Assembly: GCF_011395035.1 (NCBI RefSeq)
Contig: NZ_CP024770.1
Span: 623,455-641,235, forward strand
DNA: 17,781 nt
DNA from: Pantoea cypripedii
GTDB taxonomy: Bacteria; Pseudomonadota; Gammaproteobacteria; Enterobacterales; Enterobacteriaceae
Direction of reading: 5' to 3'
Under the pieces are notes generated by a model. The model worked only from the letters and a program-made list of their open reading frames with translations, searched no databases and was not told where the DNA came from. Every line of letters begins with the position of its first letter. Within the stretch, counting starts at the first letter, position 1. This document shows positions 1 to 8,176 of this stretch, piece by piece. The translations under genes and the position numbers were made by a program.

Positions 1-225
1 CTCTGAGACGCTGACCACCTCGTCGCCTGCGGCGATCGCAGACTTCCCACCATCGTTCATGAGCCGTTTCCACTTAAAAAGAAGACTGGGTGTAATGCCA
101 TATTGCCGGGCAACGAGTGAGACGGTGTAGCCGGGTTGCATGGCGAGCGCAACAAAACGGGCTTTCTCTTCGGGAGTATAACGACGACGCTTTTGCTCGC
201 CAGTGATCACTTCGATTCTTTGCAC
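1..225 (-). CDS. IS3-family transposase OrfA (InsC-like), 5' part only
   Basis: Seventy-five codons are visible before the window edge. The protein begins MQRIEVITGEQKRRRYTPEE and continues with a helix-turn-helix of the IS3 OrfA type (motifs VSLVARQYGI and LLFKWKR), then AIAAGDEVV as in IS2 InsC. It would bind the IS ends and supply the N-terminal part of an OrfAB transposase made by -1 frameshifting. I chose the GTG at 225 because AAGGAG lies six bases upstream; an in-frame ATG lies six codons further out. The 3' end and OrfB are outside the window. Confidence 0.8.
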   Translation of the reverse strand, partial: MQRIEVITGEQKRRRYTPEEKARFVALAMQPGYTVSLVARQYGITPSLLFKWKRLMNDGGKSAIAAGDEVVSVSE

Positions 226-296
226 AGGACACTCCTTAAACATAGCTCTATGACTATGTCTTACTGGTGAAGTGTCCGGTTTAAACGGGGGCTATT
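1..296 (-). mobile_element. Left end of an IS3-family (IS2-like) insertion sequence, cut by the window edge
   Basis: The reverse strand carries the start of an OrfA-type transposase gene followed outward by about 70 non-coding bases ending in a G/C-run terminus (CCCCCGTTTAAACCGGACAC read inward, near 275-295). The OrfA sequence resembles the IS2 group of the IS3 family. The exact outer base (about 296) is an estimate, because the other end and the target duplication lie outside the window. Confidence 0.75.
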
Positions 297-750
297 ACAT
301 CTGGTTTATGCCACTTCTTTAAGTGACCTTTCAGGATAATAGAGTGGACCAATTAATGAGATTTACTTACCGGTTGCATCTGTGGAGTAATAAGGTGAAA
401 TTTTACCTTATAGGTCTTTATCCTGGATAAATTACTGACATTGTTAAGCCAGTTATTAAGATATGGTCAATGGTGGTGTAATTTCACCCAATATGAGTTC
501 TGCCATCAGATGACCATATCTTATAAGATAGTTTACCAATCCACTAGCGCATCAAAATTACTCTCATTCCCTACGTAAGGTGAAACCATGGCGTGCATTT
601 CGATAATGCATTTATGAATTTTTCATTACCAGTTCGGATCACTTCTTTGCTGTACCTCACCAGCAACTGATGCAGCTTTCTCTTTCTGGGACACCTGACA
701 CCAAATGTTCAGCACAGTCGCTCATAAGTCAAAGTCAACATCTAAGATGT
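297..750. other. Non-coding region with nested palindromes
   Basis: No gene is seen. The region holds a perfect 13-bp inverted repeat (457-469 with 511-523, core AAGATATGGTCA), an imperfect 20-bp palindrome at 391-410 (TAAGGTGAAATTTTACCTTA) and a small palindrome at 475-488 (GGTGTAATTTCACC). The word GGTGAAAT or GGTGAAAC recurs at 394, 481 (reverse), 579 and 763. This could be an operator array or the remains of an origin; which one cannot be told from sequence alone. Confidence 0.4.
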
Positions 751-778
751 TTGTATCCTATTGGTGAAATGTTATATA
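751..778 (+). promoter_or_regulatory. Possible sigma-70 promoter for the ORF at 812
   Basis: TTGTAT at 751-756 and TATATA at 773-778 are separated by 16 bases and lie just upstream of the small ORF. A GGTGAAAT word sits in the spacer. This rests on consensus match only. Confidence 0.35.
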
Positions 779-811
779 AAATAAAGAAAGATTTTCATGA
801 GGGCTGATGTT

Positions 812-1096
812 ATGAAGAGCATAAGTGAACAACGTTATCATATTGCCAAATGGATCGAGTCTGATATCAAGTGGACTCACATTGGCGATCAAAGTGGCGA
901 CGCTATTGTAGGAAGCACTGGCGTAAACAAAGTTATCGGTTACCTATACAATGATAAGGTCAACACAGGAGATCTGACGGTCGTTTATGAACACATTAGT
1001 AACACTTTTGATTACTCAAATTCTCACGATCACCAGTTGAGTATATTATTATTTTCTCTTTGGGAGAAATATATGAAGCCTATCAGCCAGGTTTAG
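812..1096 (+). CDS. Hypothetical protein, 94 residues
   Basis: I do not recognise this protein. It is predicted soluble, with no signal peptide or membrane segment, and begins MKSISEQRYHIAKWIESD. A charged N-terminal half is followed by a glycine-containing middle (STGVNKVIGYLYND) and an aromatic C-terminus (LLFSLWEKYMKPI). I prefer the ATG at 812, because GAGGG lies nine bases upstream; an ATG at 797 in the same frame has a weaker ribosome site. A plausible promoter precedes it. The gene is AT-rich like its surroundings and has no neighbour in operon spacing except the 30-codon ORF at 1147. Small size and lack of recognised homology leave some doubt that it is expressed. Confidence 0.5.
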   Translation: MKSISEQRYHIAKWIESDIKWTHIGDQSGDAIVGSTGVNKVIGYLYNDKVNTGDLTVVYEHISNTFDYSNSHDHQLSILLFSLWEKYMKPISQV

Positions 1097-1146
1097 CACT
1101 CTTAATACTCCTGTCTAAATTCAAGAATACTAATATGGAGTTTGTT

Positions 1147-1239
1147 ATGTTCAGAATAAAGTTAATGCCTGCCGAGGTCGGACATGAATTCAGAAAGTAC
1201 ATAGAGTTAAAGAAAAATCACTGCTATGAGAATAGTTAG
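1147..1239 (+). CDS. Possible 30-residue ORF or gene remnant
   Basis: ATG at 1147 is preceded by GGAG at eight bases and opens MFRIKLMPAEVG, ending KKNHCYENS. It follows the 812 gene by about 50 bases. The length is too small for a firm call; it may be the truncated start of a longer gene. Function unknown. Confidence 0.25.
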   Translation: MFRIKLMPAEVGHEFRKYIELKKNHCYENS

Positions 1240-2071
1240 AATATGACGTTATTTCAGTATGGGAATAAGAGTTTATAAGAGTATTGCTTGATTAAGAATT
1301 TCATCATTTCTTATTGTGTCGTTTTTTTAGCTGACCATAATGACCAGTTACATCTCCATGCCTTTAACTACTCCTGAGGGAATTATACTCTGTGACCCGA
1401 CTTTACAATTAAATTCCGTTACATGAAATTTAATAAGAGATAATTTTTCGTACAGGTAGGTACAGGAGTTTTCAGCCCAGGACATAATAGATTTTTCCAA
1501 CTACACTATGTAGATCTAAATTTTAATGCTTATGGTATCCCGGACGGAATCTGCCTGTGCCCGATTGCCACTGTGGATGGGAGTGTGTATTGCGTAGGTA
1601 TTTGGAAGATAAAAGTATTCAAATAGTATCAAGTTTTAATTAGTAAAGATGCTTACAGTATTATCTCTTTGATACCATTGGTTGAACGATACCATGAGTG
1701 GCTTTCAATGATGAAATTATCAATACTTTCATAAATAGGGAGTATAACTTCCTACTGAATACAGTCAGTATGCTGTGAAGGTTATCAATCTTATCTCTGT
1801 TTATCTCATACAGAGGCGCAGCATTTTCCGACTGTTGCGATAGGTTTTTTTTCACGTCAACGCGGTTTCTAATTAGGAAAATAAATGCTTGATTTATTTA
1901 CTCCATTGACATCATGGTTAGTGAAATGATAGCAGGCCGTTTGATGTACTTTGCCTAATATTTAGAATATGAAGTTCTCCTGACATATCAAAGCTTAAAA
2001 GTATCACCGAAATCTAAAGGAGTAATAAAGAGTATTATCGTTTTTATGACTTTTACCAAGGACCATAACTC
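1240..2071. other. AT-rich region with only gene fragments
   Basis: No intact gene is convincing here. Two plus-strand fragments look protein-like: 1340-1426 (MTSYISMPLTTPEGIIL...) and 1444-1626, an open frame without a start codon that contains VGTGVFSPGHNRFFQLHYVD and ICLCPIATVDG before a TAG. They are in different frames and could be pieces of one decayed gene of unknown family. Nothing further is identifiable up to 2071. Confidence 0.35.
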
Positions 2072-2632
2072 TCAAATAGTGAAACTACAATCTATCGGAA
2101 GTAATTTTCCATCGGGCATCTGTCTTAAATTAAACTTCGGAAACACCTTGCCCGCAGCCTGAACATCCAACACGATCGTACAGTCTGCATCAGAAGGATC
2201 AGGCAGGTAACCATTTGGTAGTCGGAAATAGGTGAAGCTTATTTCAATCCTGAATATATGCTGACCTCGTCTCAAAGTGAGAATCTCATCTGTAAATTGC
2301 GTGTTCAAGTTTTCATAAACTTTCTGCTTGTTATCTACATATATGGTAATATCACTATTATTTGTATCAACAAAACGCCAGTCAATTTGACCATCCAAAA
2401 TTGGCGTTCTGGCCGTATATCCCAGTACAACTTTAAACTTATCATCCTGATTGTTTTGCATGAAGGAACATGTCAATATTATTGTATTTCCATTACTATT
2501 GACAAGTGTCGGGCTGCATTTACCCCCACTAGAATTTACCGATGGCGGTGCATCTGTTGCCAGCAACCTGGCCGGTGCTATCCATATTGCAATCAGAAGG
2601 GATGCGTATAGCATTTTATTCATTTTGTACAT
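2072..2632 (-). CDS. Secreted or periplasmic hypothetical protein with paired cysteines, 186 residues
   Basis: The N-terminus (MYKMNKMLYASLLIAIWIAP followed by ARLLATDA) is a typical Sec signal peptide with probable cleavage near residue 26-28. The mature part is rich in beta-type sequence and has four cysteines (39, 55, 151, 182), fitting two disulphides in the periplasm. Residues 39-55 form a Cys-bounded motif, CSPTLVNSNGNTIILTC, closely matching one in the upstream partner. The start codon lies inside the end of that upstream gene (13-base overlap), so the two are probably translationally coupled; AGGTG lies about nine bases before the ATG. A second ATG at 2623 is possible. I do not recognise the family. 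Codon use is AT-rich compared with the recombinase and SOS genes to the right. Confidence 0.7.
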   Translation of the reverse strand: MYKMNKMLYASLLIAIWIAPARLLATDAPPSVNSSGGKCSPTLVNSNGNTIILTCSFMQNNQDDKFKVVLGYTARTPILDGQIDWRFVDTNNSDITIYVDNKQKVYENLNTQFTDEILTLRRGQHIFRIEISFTYFRLPNGYLPDPSDADCTIVLDVQAAGKVFPKFNLRQMPDGKLLPIDCSFTI

Positions 2633-3078
2633 GACACATTCACCTGATTACCACTCGAATCTATCATGACCGAACTGCATATTATAGGTTCCTCAGAGGG
2701 TAGGGTAACCGGGTGAGTAAGTGTACCTTTCAGGTCATTCCAGATATGTTCGCGGCAATCCTGATTGTCCTTTATTGTTGTACCTAACTGCTCTTGCAAC
2801 ACGCCGTAGTAGCCACTCTGTGAGATATTTCCATTAATGACCCCCCCAACGTCTGCTATCTGCCTGAGCAGATTATTTACTTTTGCCGTCGCTTCAGCAG
2901 AAAGGGATTCTGAATGTTTCCTTCCGTCATAAATCATTTGTCCGCAAATTGTTTCCGCCATATCTTTAATAATAGAAGTGGCTTTGTCTGAGTCATTCAT
3001 GTTTATTGCGGATGAAACAGCACTGATATATGCTGAACCAGCAATTATACTATGTATAATGAGTTTAGAGTAATTCAT
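2620..3078 (-). CDS. Secreted hypothetical protein, first gene of a coupled pair, 152 residues
   Basis: I start the gene at the ATG at 3078 because AAAGGCGG lies five bases upstream; an ATG 18 bases earlier is in frame but gives a worse signal peptide. Residues 1-24 (MNYSKLIIHSIIAGSAYISA then VSSA) form a Sec signal peptide. The mature protein has a helical section with Cys45 (motif AETICG) and Cys108 (motif DCREHIWND), which resembles small secreted proteins with the same AE-x-IC and x-CR spacing, though I cannot name a family. A C-terminal tail from Cys134 to Cys150 carries CSSVMIDSSGNQVNVSC. The gene overlaps the next one and should be co-transcribed with it. Periplasmic or secreted location is inferred from the signal peptide; function unknown. 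Confidence 0.7.
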   Translation of the reverse strand: MNYSKLIIHSIIAGSAYISAVSSAINMNDSDKATSIIKDMAETICGQMIYDGRKHSESLSAEATAKVNNLLRQIADVGGVINGNISQSGYYGVLQEQLGTTIKDNQDCREHIWNDLKGTLTHPVTLPSEEPIICSSVMIDSSGNQVNVSCTK

Positions 3079-3848
3079 ATGAACCGCCTTTAACATATGT
3101 TATTTGACTATTGGTTGCCTTACTCAATCTATATTTTTTATATTAAAATACGGTATCTTTTCGATATTAAGAGTTACAACTATAAATACTCTTCACACTT
3201 CAACGACATCATCACTTCAATGTATAATAGCTGATATAGTAAACATGTGTTATTAATTTTGCGATTTTGAGATAAAGCTCACCGTTTATTTTCGATTGGT
3301 GTTCTGCTACTCTATATTCCTGGCTTAAGAAAGCATATATCACCATCGTCTGGAAGCATGAGTGGATATTGTCTGCGTGTTGATTGTGTGAAGCGACACT
3401 AAACTCGGTCGTTCGTATCTGACGCTGCGGATTTGTGCCGAGGATACTTCTAATAGATACCGACCTTACTCTGAGAGCCAATGATGTCAAAAAATCTGAC
3501 CTTGATCGCTGATACAAGGCACTTCATGGGTGGAAGAAAAATCAGCTCATCGGAGGTTAAAAGGAGGGAACTTAACTTCAGTATGACTGGTGATTACAAG
3601 CTACTAGCGGCGTATGATGAGAGCGAATTTAGTCATAGGCTCTATGTTACGTCTGAAGTATGCAGAAAACACTCTCGTTGCCTAAAGATGAAATAATTAT
3701 ATCAGATATTTATTTGAAAAAATCAATATATTGATTTTTTCCCATTTTGAGAGCATGAGGATTTTAATGAATAGTACGAGTCAGAAGTAAATAATCACCT
3801 GATCAAAGTAAGCATTTCGAACACAAACAGGTTTTAATTGAGCGTGCA
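3079..3848. other. Gene-poor region; only weak ORFs
   Basis: The 5' part should hold the promoter of the minus-strand secreted pair (AT-rich, including TATATT-type boxes near 3130-3145). A plus-strand ORF at 3481-3696 (71 codons, MMSKNLTLIADTRHFMGG...) and a minus-strand ORF at 3212-3517 overlap each other; neither has a recognisable product or strong ribosome site. Several frames look like decayed coding sequence, but I cannot identify a parent gene. Confidence 0.3.
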
Positions 3849-4218
3849 ATGAGAACATTTTTTTTGATATTGATGGGGCCATTTCTAAAAATAGCCTCAG
3901 GGGAGATCCGGGTATCTGCGAAAGACTCAGTATGCTTGGCAAAAAAATCAGATTTTTTTGCATTAGCTCGTCCTGTGCGAGATATGTTGCATATGCTTTC
4001 AGAAGAACTCCACTCATCCATTTTTATCGGATGTAACGGAGGCATGGCATGGATAAATGGCAAAATCATTTTAAGTCACATACTCACTGACTTTGTAAAA
4101 CTACTACTTAACGTTCTCTGAAAACTCAATATCCCCTACGTTCTTGATGGTGAATGAAGTTACTCCGTTTCATCAAAAATCCATCCTTTTCATGATAATA
4201 TCCGTTCACTAAGTCAGG
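3849..4218 (+). pseudogene. Decayed HAD-IIB (Cof-type) hydrolase, N-terminal part
   Basis: The pieces add up to a Cof-like phosphatase. MRTFF at 3849 is followed in another frame by FFDIDGAISKNSLRGDPGI, which holds the HAD motif I DxD at 3866-3874. The frame then returns to give ALARPVRDMLHMLSEELHSS, FIGCNGGMAWINGKIILSHI and LNIPYVLDG. The first shift lies in the run of eight T at 3858-3865 (one T missing) and the second in the run of seven T at 3953-3959 (one T extra), so they compensate. In-frame TGA codons at 4119 and 4155 then break the gene, and the C-terminal GDGxND motif is absent. Family membership follows from the DIDG, RPVRDM and CNGG motifs and their order; the gene cannot make a working enzyme. 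Confidence 0.75.
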
Positions 4219-4430
4219 AAAAAAATCGGAAGAATGAAATCTATAAAACATCTCAGTTTACGGGGGTGTTATTCCTGTTTGCGTAATAAAGGAAGAACTG
4301 TTCATGAGGTGGAATAAAGTCAGATAATAGTTAAATCAACTGACCAGAATATAGTAATGGCTCTGCCATATCGCTGAAAACATTAGCCAGTCCCAGCCCT
4401 TTAACCGCCGCGTCAATATAGGGTTTTTCA
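4209..4430 (-). pseudogene. C-terminal fragment of a LysR-family regulator, truncated by an IS
   Basis: The reverse strand reads PEKPYIDAAVKGLGLANVFS, then DMAEPLLYSGQLI, a stop (TAA at 4333-4331), then LLSDFIPPHEQFFLYYANRN and, after a frameshift near the G run at 4262-4266, HPRKLRCFIDFI. This is the typical end of a LysR effector-binding domain: AAxxGLGxA, a lone xSGxL, PPxxxFFLYY and xLRxFIDF. The 5' side ends exactly where the IS3-family copy begins (4431), so the DNA-binding half is missing. It converges on, and slightly overlaps, the HAD pseudogene. It carries a nonsense codon, a frameshift and a truncation. Confidence 0.7.
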
Positions 4431-5173
4431 GGAGGTTCGGACGATTTCCTGGACTTTCAGGAGATACTTCATGCACTCATATGAGGATCGGATCCGGGCA
4501 GTGGAGCTTTACTTCAGGTATGGCAAAAGGCCGACAGTTGTTGTCAGAGAGCTGGGCTATCCGTCCGTTAAACAGCTTGGCCGGTGGGTTCGAATTTTTG
4601 AGGAAAACGGCGACTTACCCAGAGAATTAAAACTAAGACAACGCTACTCACATGCGCAGAAAGTCGCTGCGGTTGAGCATTACCTTACGCACGGCGGTTG
4701 CCTGCATACACGCGCCGCGCCATTGGCTATCCCAGCAACGAAGTGCTCAAAAGCTGGATCGAAGAGATTTATCCGGGACGGCGGTCGCTGATTATTCGGT
4801 CAAATACAAATATATGCTTCAGTCAGGAAGAAAGAACTCAGGCTGTCCGCGAGCTCTGCACCCGACGCGGAACGGCTCTTAAAGTTGCACAAAAGATAGG
4901 TATCAGCGTTCCGGTCCTGTACAAATGGAAGAAAGACCTGATCGACGATGAGGCTTATTAATCCATGCGTAAACAGAAATCAGCCCCTCAGAATAAGCAA
5001 CAGGATGCACTGCTCCATGAAATAAAGCAGCTAAAACAGCAGGTTCATCAGCTACAGCTTGAACGCGACATCCTGACAAAAGCGAATGAACTGATAAAAA
5101 AAGACATGGGCATCAGCGTCCTGACCCTGAAGAACAGGGAGAAAACCCAGCTCGTTGATGCCCTTAAGGAAAT
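4431..5173 (+). mobile_element. IS3-family element, copy 1, 3'-truncated
   Basis: The first 743 bases match the left end of the complete copy at 6578 with roughly 20 differences counted by eye. The match starts at GGAGGTTCGG, the terminal repeat, and stops at 5173, where the ISNCY-like sequence begins. The missing right half does not reappear after that element. Confidence 0.85.
4471..5173 (+). pseudogene. IS3-family transposase, dead copy
   Basis: It starts MHSYEDRIRAVELYFRYGKR as in the intact copy and includes the first helix-turn-helix. A one-base deletion near 4703 (GCCTGCATAC against GCCTGGCCTAC in the intact copy) shifts the frame. A C-to-T change further on turns a Gln codon into TAA at 4960-4962. 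The coding sequence is finally cut at 5173, before the DDE catalytic domain. The three lesions make the copy inactive, although its left terminal repeat is still present. Confidence 0.85.
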
Positions 5174-6497
5174 GTCTTCAGGCCGGGTCTGAAGAGCGAC
5201 GACTCAGTCAGAACCGGATTGATTGTCCTGAGCTGAGCCTGAATCTGCGCCCGCCTTCCGGGCATATGCCGGCTGCGTTCTCTTTTCCCCGCGGCTTCCA
5301 GCTCATCCTGTTCTTCCTGTGCCAGCTTCAGCACTGCGCCCAGCCTTTTGTTGTCCACGATACGGCCCTGACTGATACAATCCAGTTTGTCGAACATCTG
5401 ATATTCCAGGGTTCTGCTGCCGTGGCGGAATGCGAGCGTGCCATCCGGGTAATCAAAGGCCATGATTTTCTCCCCGGCAATGCGTGAATTTTCTTCAGTA
5501 GGTTCAATCAGATAAAGAATCTTATCGTACTGAAATGTCAGTGATTTTGAGAGCGTGCGCAGCGTCTGCCAGGAAAAGATATCGTCCAGCTCCGGGCTGC
5601 TTTCTGAGACGGCGCGGTGCAGGTTTTTCGGGTATTTTGCCGGTCTGGCAAAACGGCGGTTGAAGTCGCTGAAAAAAGTCTCAAGCCAGGCGTTGGCGGC
5701 ATCAATGCCGGTGATGTTCTCCAGCCGCATCTCTTTAACCAGCCGATCCTGCTGCGTCAGGTTGGCGCGTTCAACGCGTCCCTTTGCCTGAGAGCTGTTG
5801 GCGCAGATAAGGTCGATGTTTAGATCGTGCAGTGCGCGTCCGAACTGTGTCATGCCGGTACGTCGCGTTTCGGCCTGGCTGACGTGAAATACAGCATGCT
5901 TATCGCTGTAAAACGCCACCGGCTTGCCGAATCGCGCGTGGCCATCATGTAATCGAAGGCCGACTCACTCTGGCAGAAACGCAGGTGCATCAGACGACCG
6001 GTCGCGTCATCAACGTAAACCAGCAGGCAGCATTTTGGTGCGCGGCCTTCGAACCAGTCATGGTGTGAACCGTCAATCTGGATCAGCTCGCCCAGGCAAT
6101 CCCGCCGCTGGCGTGGCTGATAAATCCGGGGCTGACGGCGAGCGTGCGGGATCCAGAGTCCGTCAGCAGTCATCCAGCATCGCAGCGTCTCAACGGAGAT
6201 CTTAATCCCATGACGCTCCTGGAGCTTTTCTGCGGCGAGTGTGGGTCCGAAACCGACGTAATTTTCACGTAGCAGCGTCAGTATGCGGTGACGCAGAGCC
6301 TCATCAATACGATGCGTGCCGGGTTTACCGCGCCGTGCGTTAGTGAGACCGGCGGCGCCAGACTCCCGGTAGCGGTTCATCAGTCGCTGAACCTGGCGTT
6401 CAGTGAGGTCAAGCTGAAAGGCCGCATCACGGCGACGCAGGAGCTTTTCGATTACAGCCTGAATGACGGGAAGGCGGTGAAGTTCTTTATTCGACAT
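5164..6497 (-). pseudogene. ISNCY-family transposase, frameshifted
   Basis: The first part (6497 to about 5940) begins MSNKELHRLP, has an N-terminal helix-turn-helix (LTERQVQRLMNRYRESGAAG) and the first catalytic Asp in IQIDGSHHDWF. The second part, in another frame (about 5925-5164), carries the second Asp in AFYSDKHAVF and the Glu in AKGRVERANL, giving a complete set of DDE motifs. Between them a short deletion after MMATR, probably about six codons plus a frameshift, breaks the gene. The start at 6497 is chosen because GGTGA lies a few bases upstream; the open frame extends further to 6545. The last residues (TFP and the stop) come from copy-1 IS3 sequence, so the natural C-terminus is probably lost. 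Confidence 0.8.
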
Positions 6498-6577
6498 GGT
6501 CACCAGCATCAGCAGAGATCTCCCAGATAAAAGTGGCAAACGCACCGGATTTGGGTGAAATTATGAACTAGATTAAA
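5174..6577 (-). mobile_element. ISNCY-family (IS1202/ISKpn21-like) element, lying between two IS3-family copies
   Basis: The segment between the two IS3-family copies is filled by one minus-strand transposase gene plus about 80 bases of upstream DNA. I assign the family from the transposase sequence. Exact termini are not clear: the transposase frame reads out into copy 1 at 5173, so the 3' end may be truncated, and I cannot point to terminal inverted repeats with confidence. Confidence 0.65.
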
Positions 6578-8176
6578 GGAGGTGCGGACGATTTCCTGGA
6601 CCTTCGGGAGATAATTCATGCACTCATATGAGGATCGGATCCGGGCCGTGGAGCTCTACTTCAGGTATGGCAAAAGGCCGACAGTTGTTGTCAGAGAGTT
6701 GGGCTATCCGTCCGTTAAACAGCTTGGCCGGTGGGTTCGAATTTTTGAGGAAAACGGCGACTTACCCAGGGAATTAAAACCAAGACAACGCTACTCACAC
6801 GCGCAGAAAGTCGCTGCGGTTGAGCATTACCTTACGCACGGTGGTTGCCTGGCCTACACGCGCCGTGCCATTGGCTATCCCAGCAACGAAGTGCTCAAGA
6901 GCTGGATCGAAGAGATTTATCCGGGACGGCGGCCGCTGATTATTCGGTCAAACACCAATAAGTGCTTCAGTCAGGAAGAAAGAACTCAGGCTGTCCGCGA
7001 GCTCTGCACCCGACGGGGAACGGCTCTTAAAGTTGCACAAAAGATAGGTATCAGCGTTCCGGTCCTGTACAAATGGAAGAAAGACCTGATCGACGATGAG
7101 GCTTATCAATCCATGCGTAAACAGAAATCAGCCCCTCAGAATAAACAACAGGATGCACTGCTCCATGAAATAAAGCAGCTAAAACAGCAGGTTCATCAGC
7201 TACAGCTTGAACGCGACATCCTGACAAAAGCGAATGAACTGATAAAAAAAGACATGGGCATCAGCGTCCTGACCCTGAAGAACAGGGAGAAAACCCAGCT
7301 CGTTGATGCCCTTAAGGAAATTTATCCCGTTGCTGAACTGCTCAGTGCTCTGCAGCTTGCCCGAAGTTGCTATTTTTATCACAAGGCGAGCCTTCGTCTG
7401 CATGACAAATACGCGGAAATACGCATAGCCATAGCAAAGATCTTTGAGGGAAATTACCGCTGTTATGGCTACCGGCGTCTCCACGCGATGCTCCGTGAAA
7501 ACAACACGTATATCTCAGAAAAGGTCGTCCGCAGGCTGATGGCTGAAGAACAGCTGATTGTAAGGCGCGCGGGGCGTCGGCGATACAGCGCTTACTGCGG
7601 AGAAATCGGCCAGGCACCTGAAAATCTCCTCGCCAGAAACTTTCGTTCCTGCAGGCCAAATGAGAAGTGGCTGACCGATATAACCGAGTTCCAGCTTCCG
7701 GCCGGCAAGGTCTATCTGTCGCCAGTCATCGACTGTTTTGATGGCAAAGTGGTGAGCTGGACGATAGGAACACGGCCGGATGCAAAACTGGTGAATGCCA
7801 TGCTGGATGATGCGATCGATACGCTCAGAGAAAATGAAAGGCCGGTGATACACAGCGATCGGGGCAGCCATTATCGATGGCCAGGCTGGCTGGATCGTAT
7901 CAACGCATCGGGTCTTATAAGGTCTATGTCGCGCAAGGGTTGCTCGTCGGATAATGCGGCGTGTGAAGGCTTCTTCGGGCGGGTCAAAAATGAAATGTAC
8001 TATGGCAGAAACTGGGCGAGCACAACACTGGAAGATTTTATGTGCTTCCTGGACAGGTACATACGCTGGTATAACGAGAGTCGAATCAAAATATCATTAG
8101 GTGCAATGAGTCCGGTGAAGTACCGGCAGCATCTGGGGATCACAACATAACAGTCCAGGAAAACATCCGCATCTCC
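6578..8176 (+). mobile_element. Complete IS3-family element, copy 2 (1599 bp)
   Basis: The ends form a 24-bp inverted repeat: 6578-6601 (GGAGGTGCGGACGATTTCCT then GGAC) against 8153-8176 on the reverse strand, with three mismatches. The flanking bases are AAA on both sides, consistent with a 3-bp target duplication. One uninterrupted transposase gene fills the element. I cannot give it an ISfinder name. Confidence 0.9.
6618..8150 (+). CDS. IS3-family transposase, single-ORF OrfAB form, 510 residues
   Basis: The protein moves the element by the copy-out/paste-in route of the IS3 family. In order: a helix-turn-helix near residues 10-45, a second near 60-95, a third near 120-155 (ALKVAQKIGISVPVLYKWKK), a leucine-zipper coiled coil at about 180-212 (LLHEIKQLKQQVHQLQLERD), an HTH_21-like segment around 260-310, and the rve catalytic core with Asp354 (WLTDITEF), Asp414 (VIHSDRG) and Glu450 (SDNAACEGFFGRVK). 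The Asp-to-Glu spacing is the DDx35E pattern. Most relatives need a -1 frameshift to join OrfA and OrfB; here they form one frame. GGGAG lies about nine bases before the ATG. No damage is visible, so it may be active. Confidence 0.9.
   Translation: MHSYEDRIRAVELYFRYGKRPTVVVRELGYPSVKQLGRWVRIFEENGDLPRELKPRQRYSHAQKVAAVEHYLTHGGCLAYTRRAIGYPSNEVLKSWIEEIYPGRRPLIIRSNTNKCFSQEERTQAVRELCTRRGTALKVAQKIGISVPVLYKWKKDLIDDEAYQSMRKQKSAPQNKQQDALLHEIKQLKQQVHQLQLERDILTKANELIKKDMGISVLTLKNREKTQLVDALKEIYPVAELLSALQLARSCYFYHKASLRLHDKYAEIRIAIAKIFEGNYRCYGYRRLHAMLRENNTYISEKVVRRLMAEEQLIVRRAGRRRYSAYCGEIGQAPENLLARNFRSCRPNEKWLTDITEFQLPAGKVYLSPVIDCFDGKVVSWTIGTRPDAKLVNAMLDDAIDTLRENERPVIHSDRGSHYRWPGWLDRINASGLIRSMSRKGCSSDNAACEGFFGRVKNEMYYGRNWASTTLEDFMCFLDRYIRWYNESRIKISLGAMSPVKYRQHLGITT

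Noticed and set aside
1661..1855. Minus-strand ORF of 64 codons
   Set aside because: Starts with GTG without a ribosome binding site, low-complexity AT-rich sequence, no recognisable domain.
1965..1978. Half-site resembling one arm of the lox-like element (ATATGAAGTT)
   Set aside because: Only a partial arm with no inverted partner or 8-bp spacer; expected by chance in AT-rich DNA.
3212..3517. Minus-strand ORF of 101 codons
   Set aside because: No ribosome site or recognisable motif, and it overlaps another weak ORF on the plus strand.
5174..5194. TCTTCAG/CTGAAGA inverted repeat as a terminator or IS end
   Set aside because: It lies within the transposase reading frame, has no T-run, and no matching repeat is found at the other end of the element.
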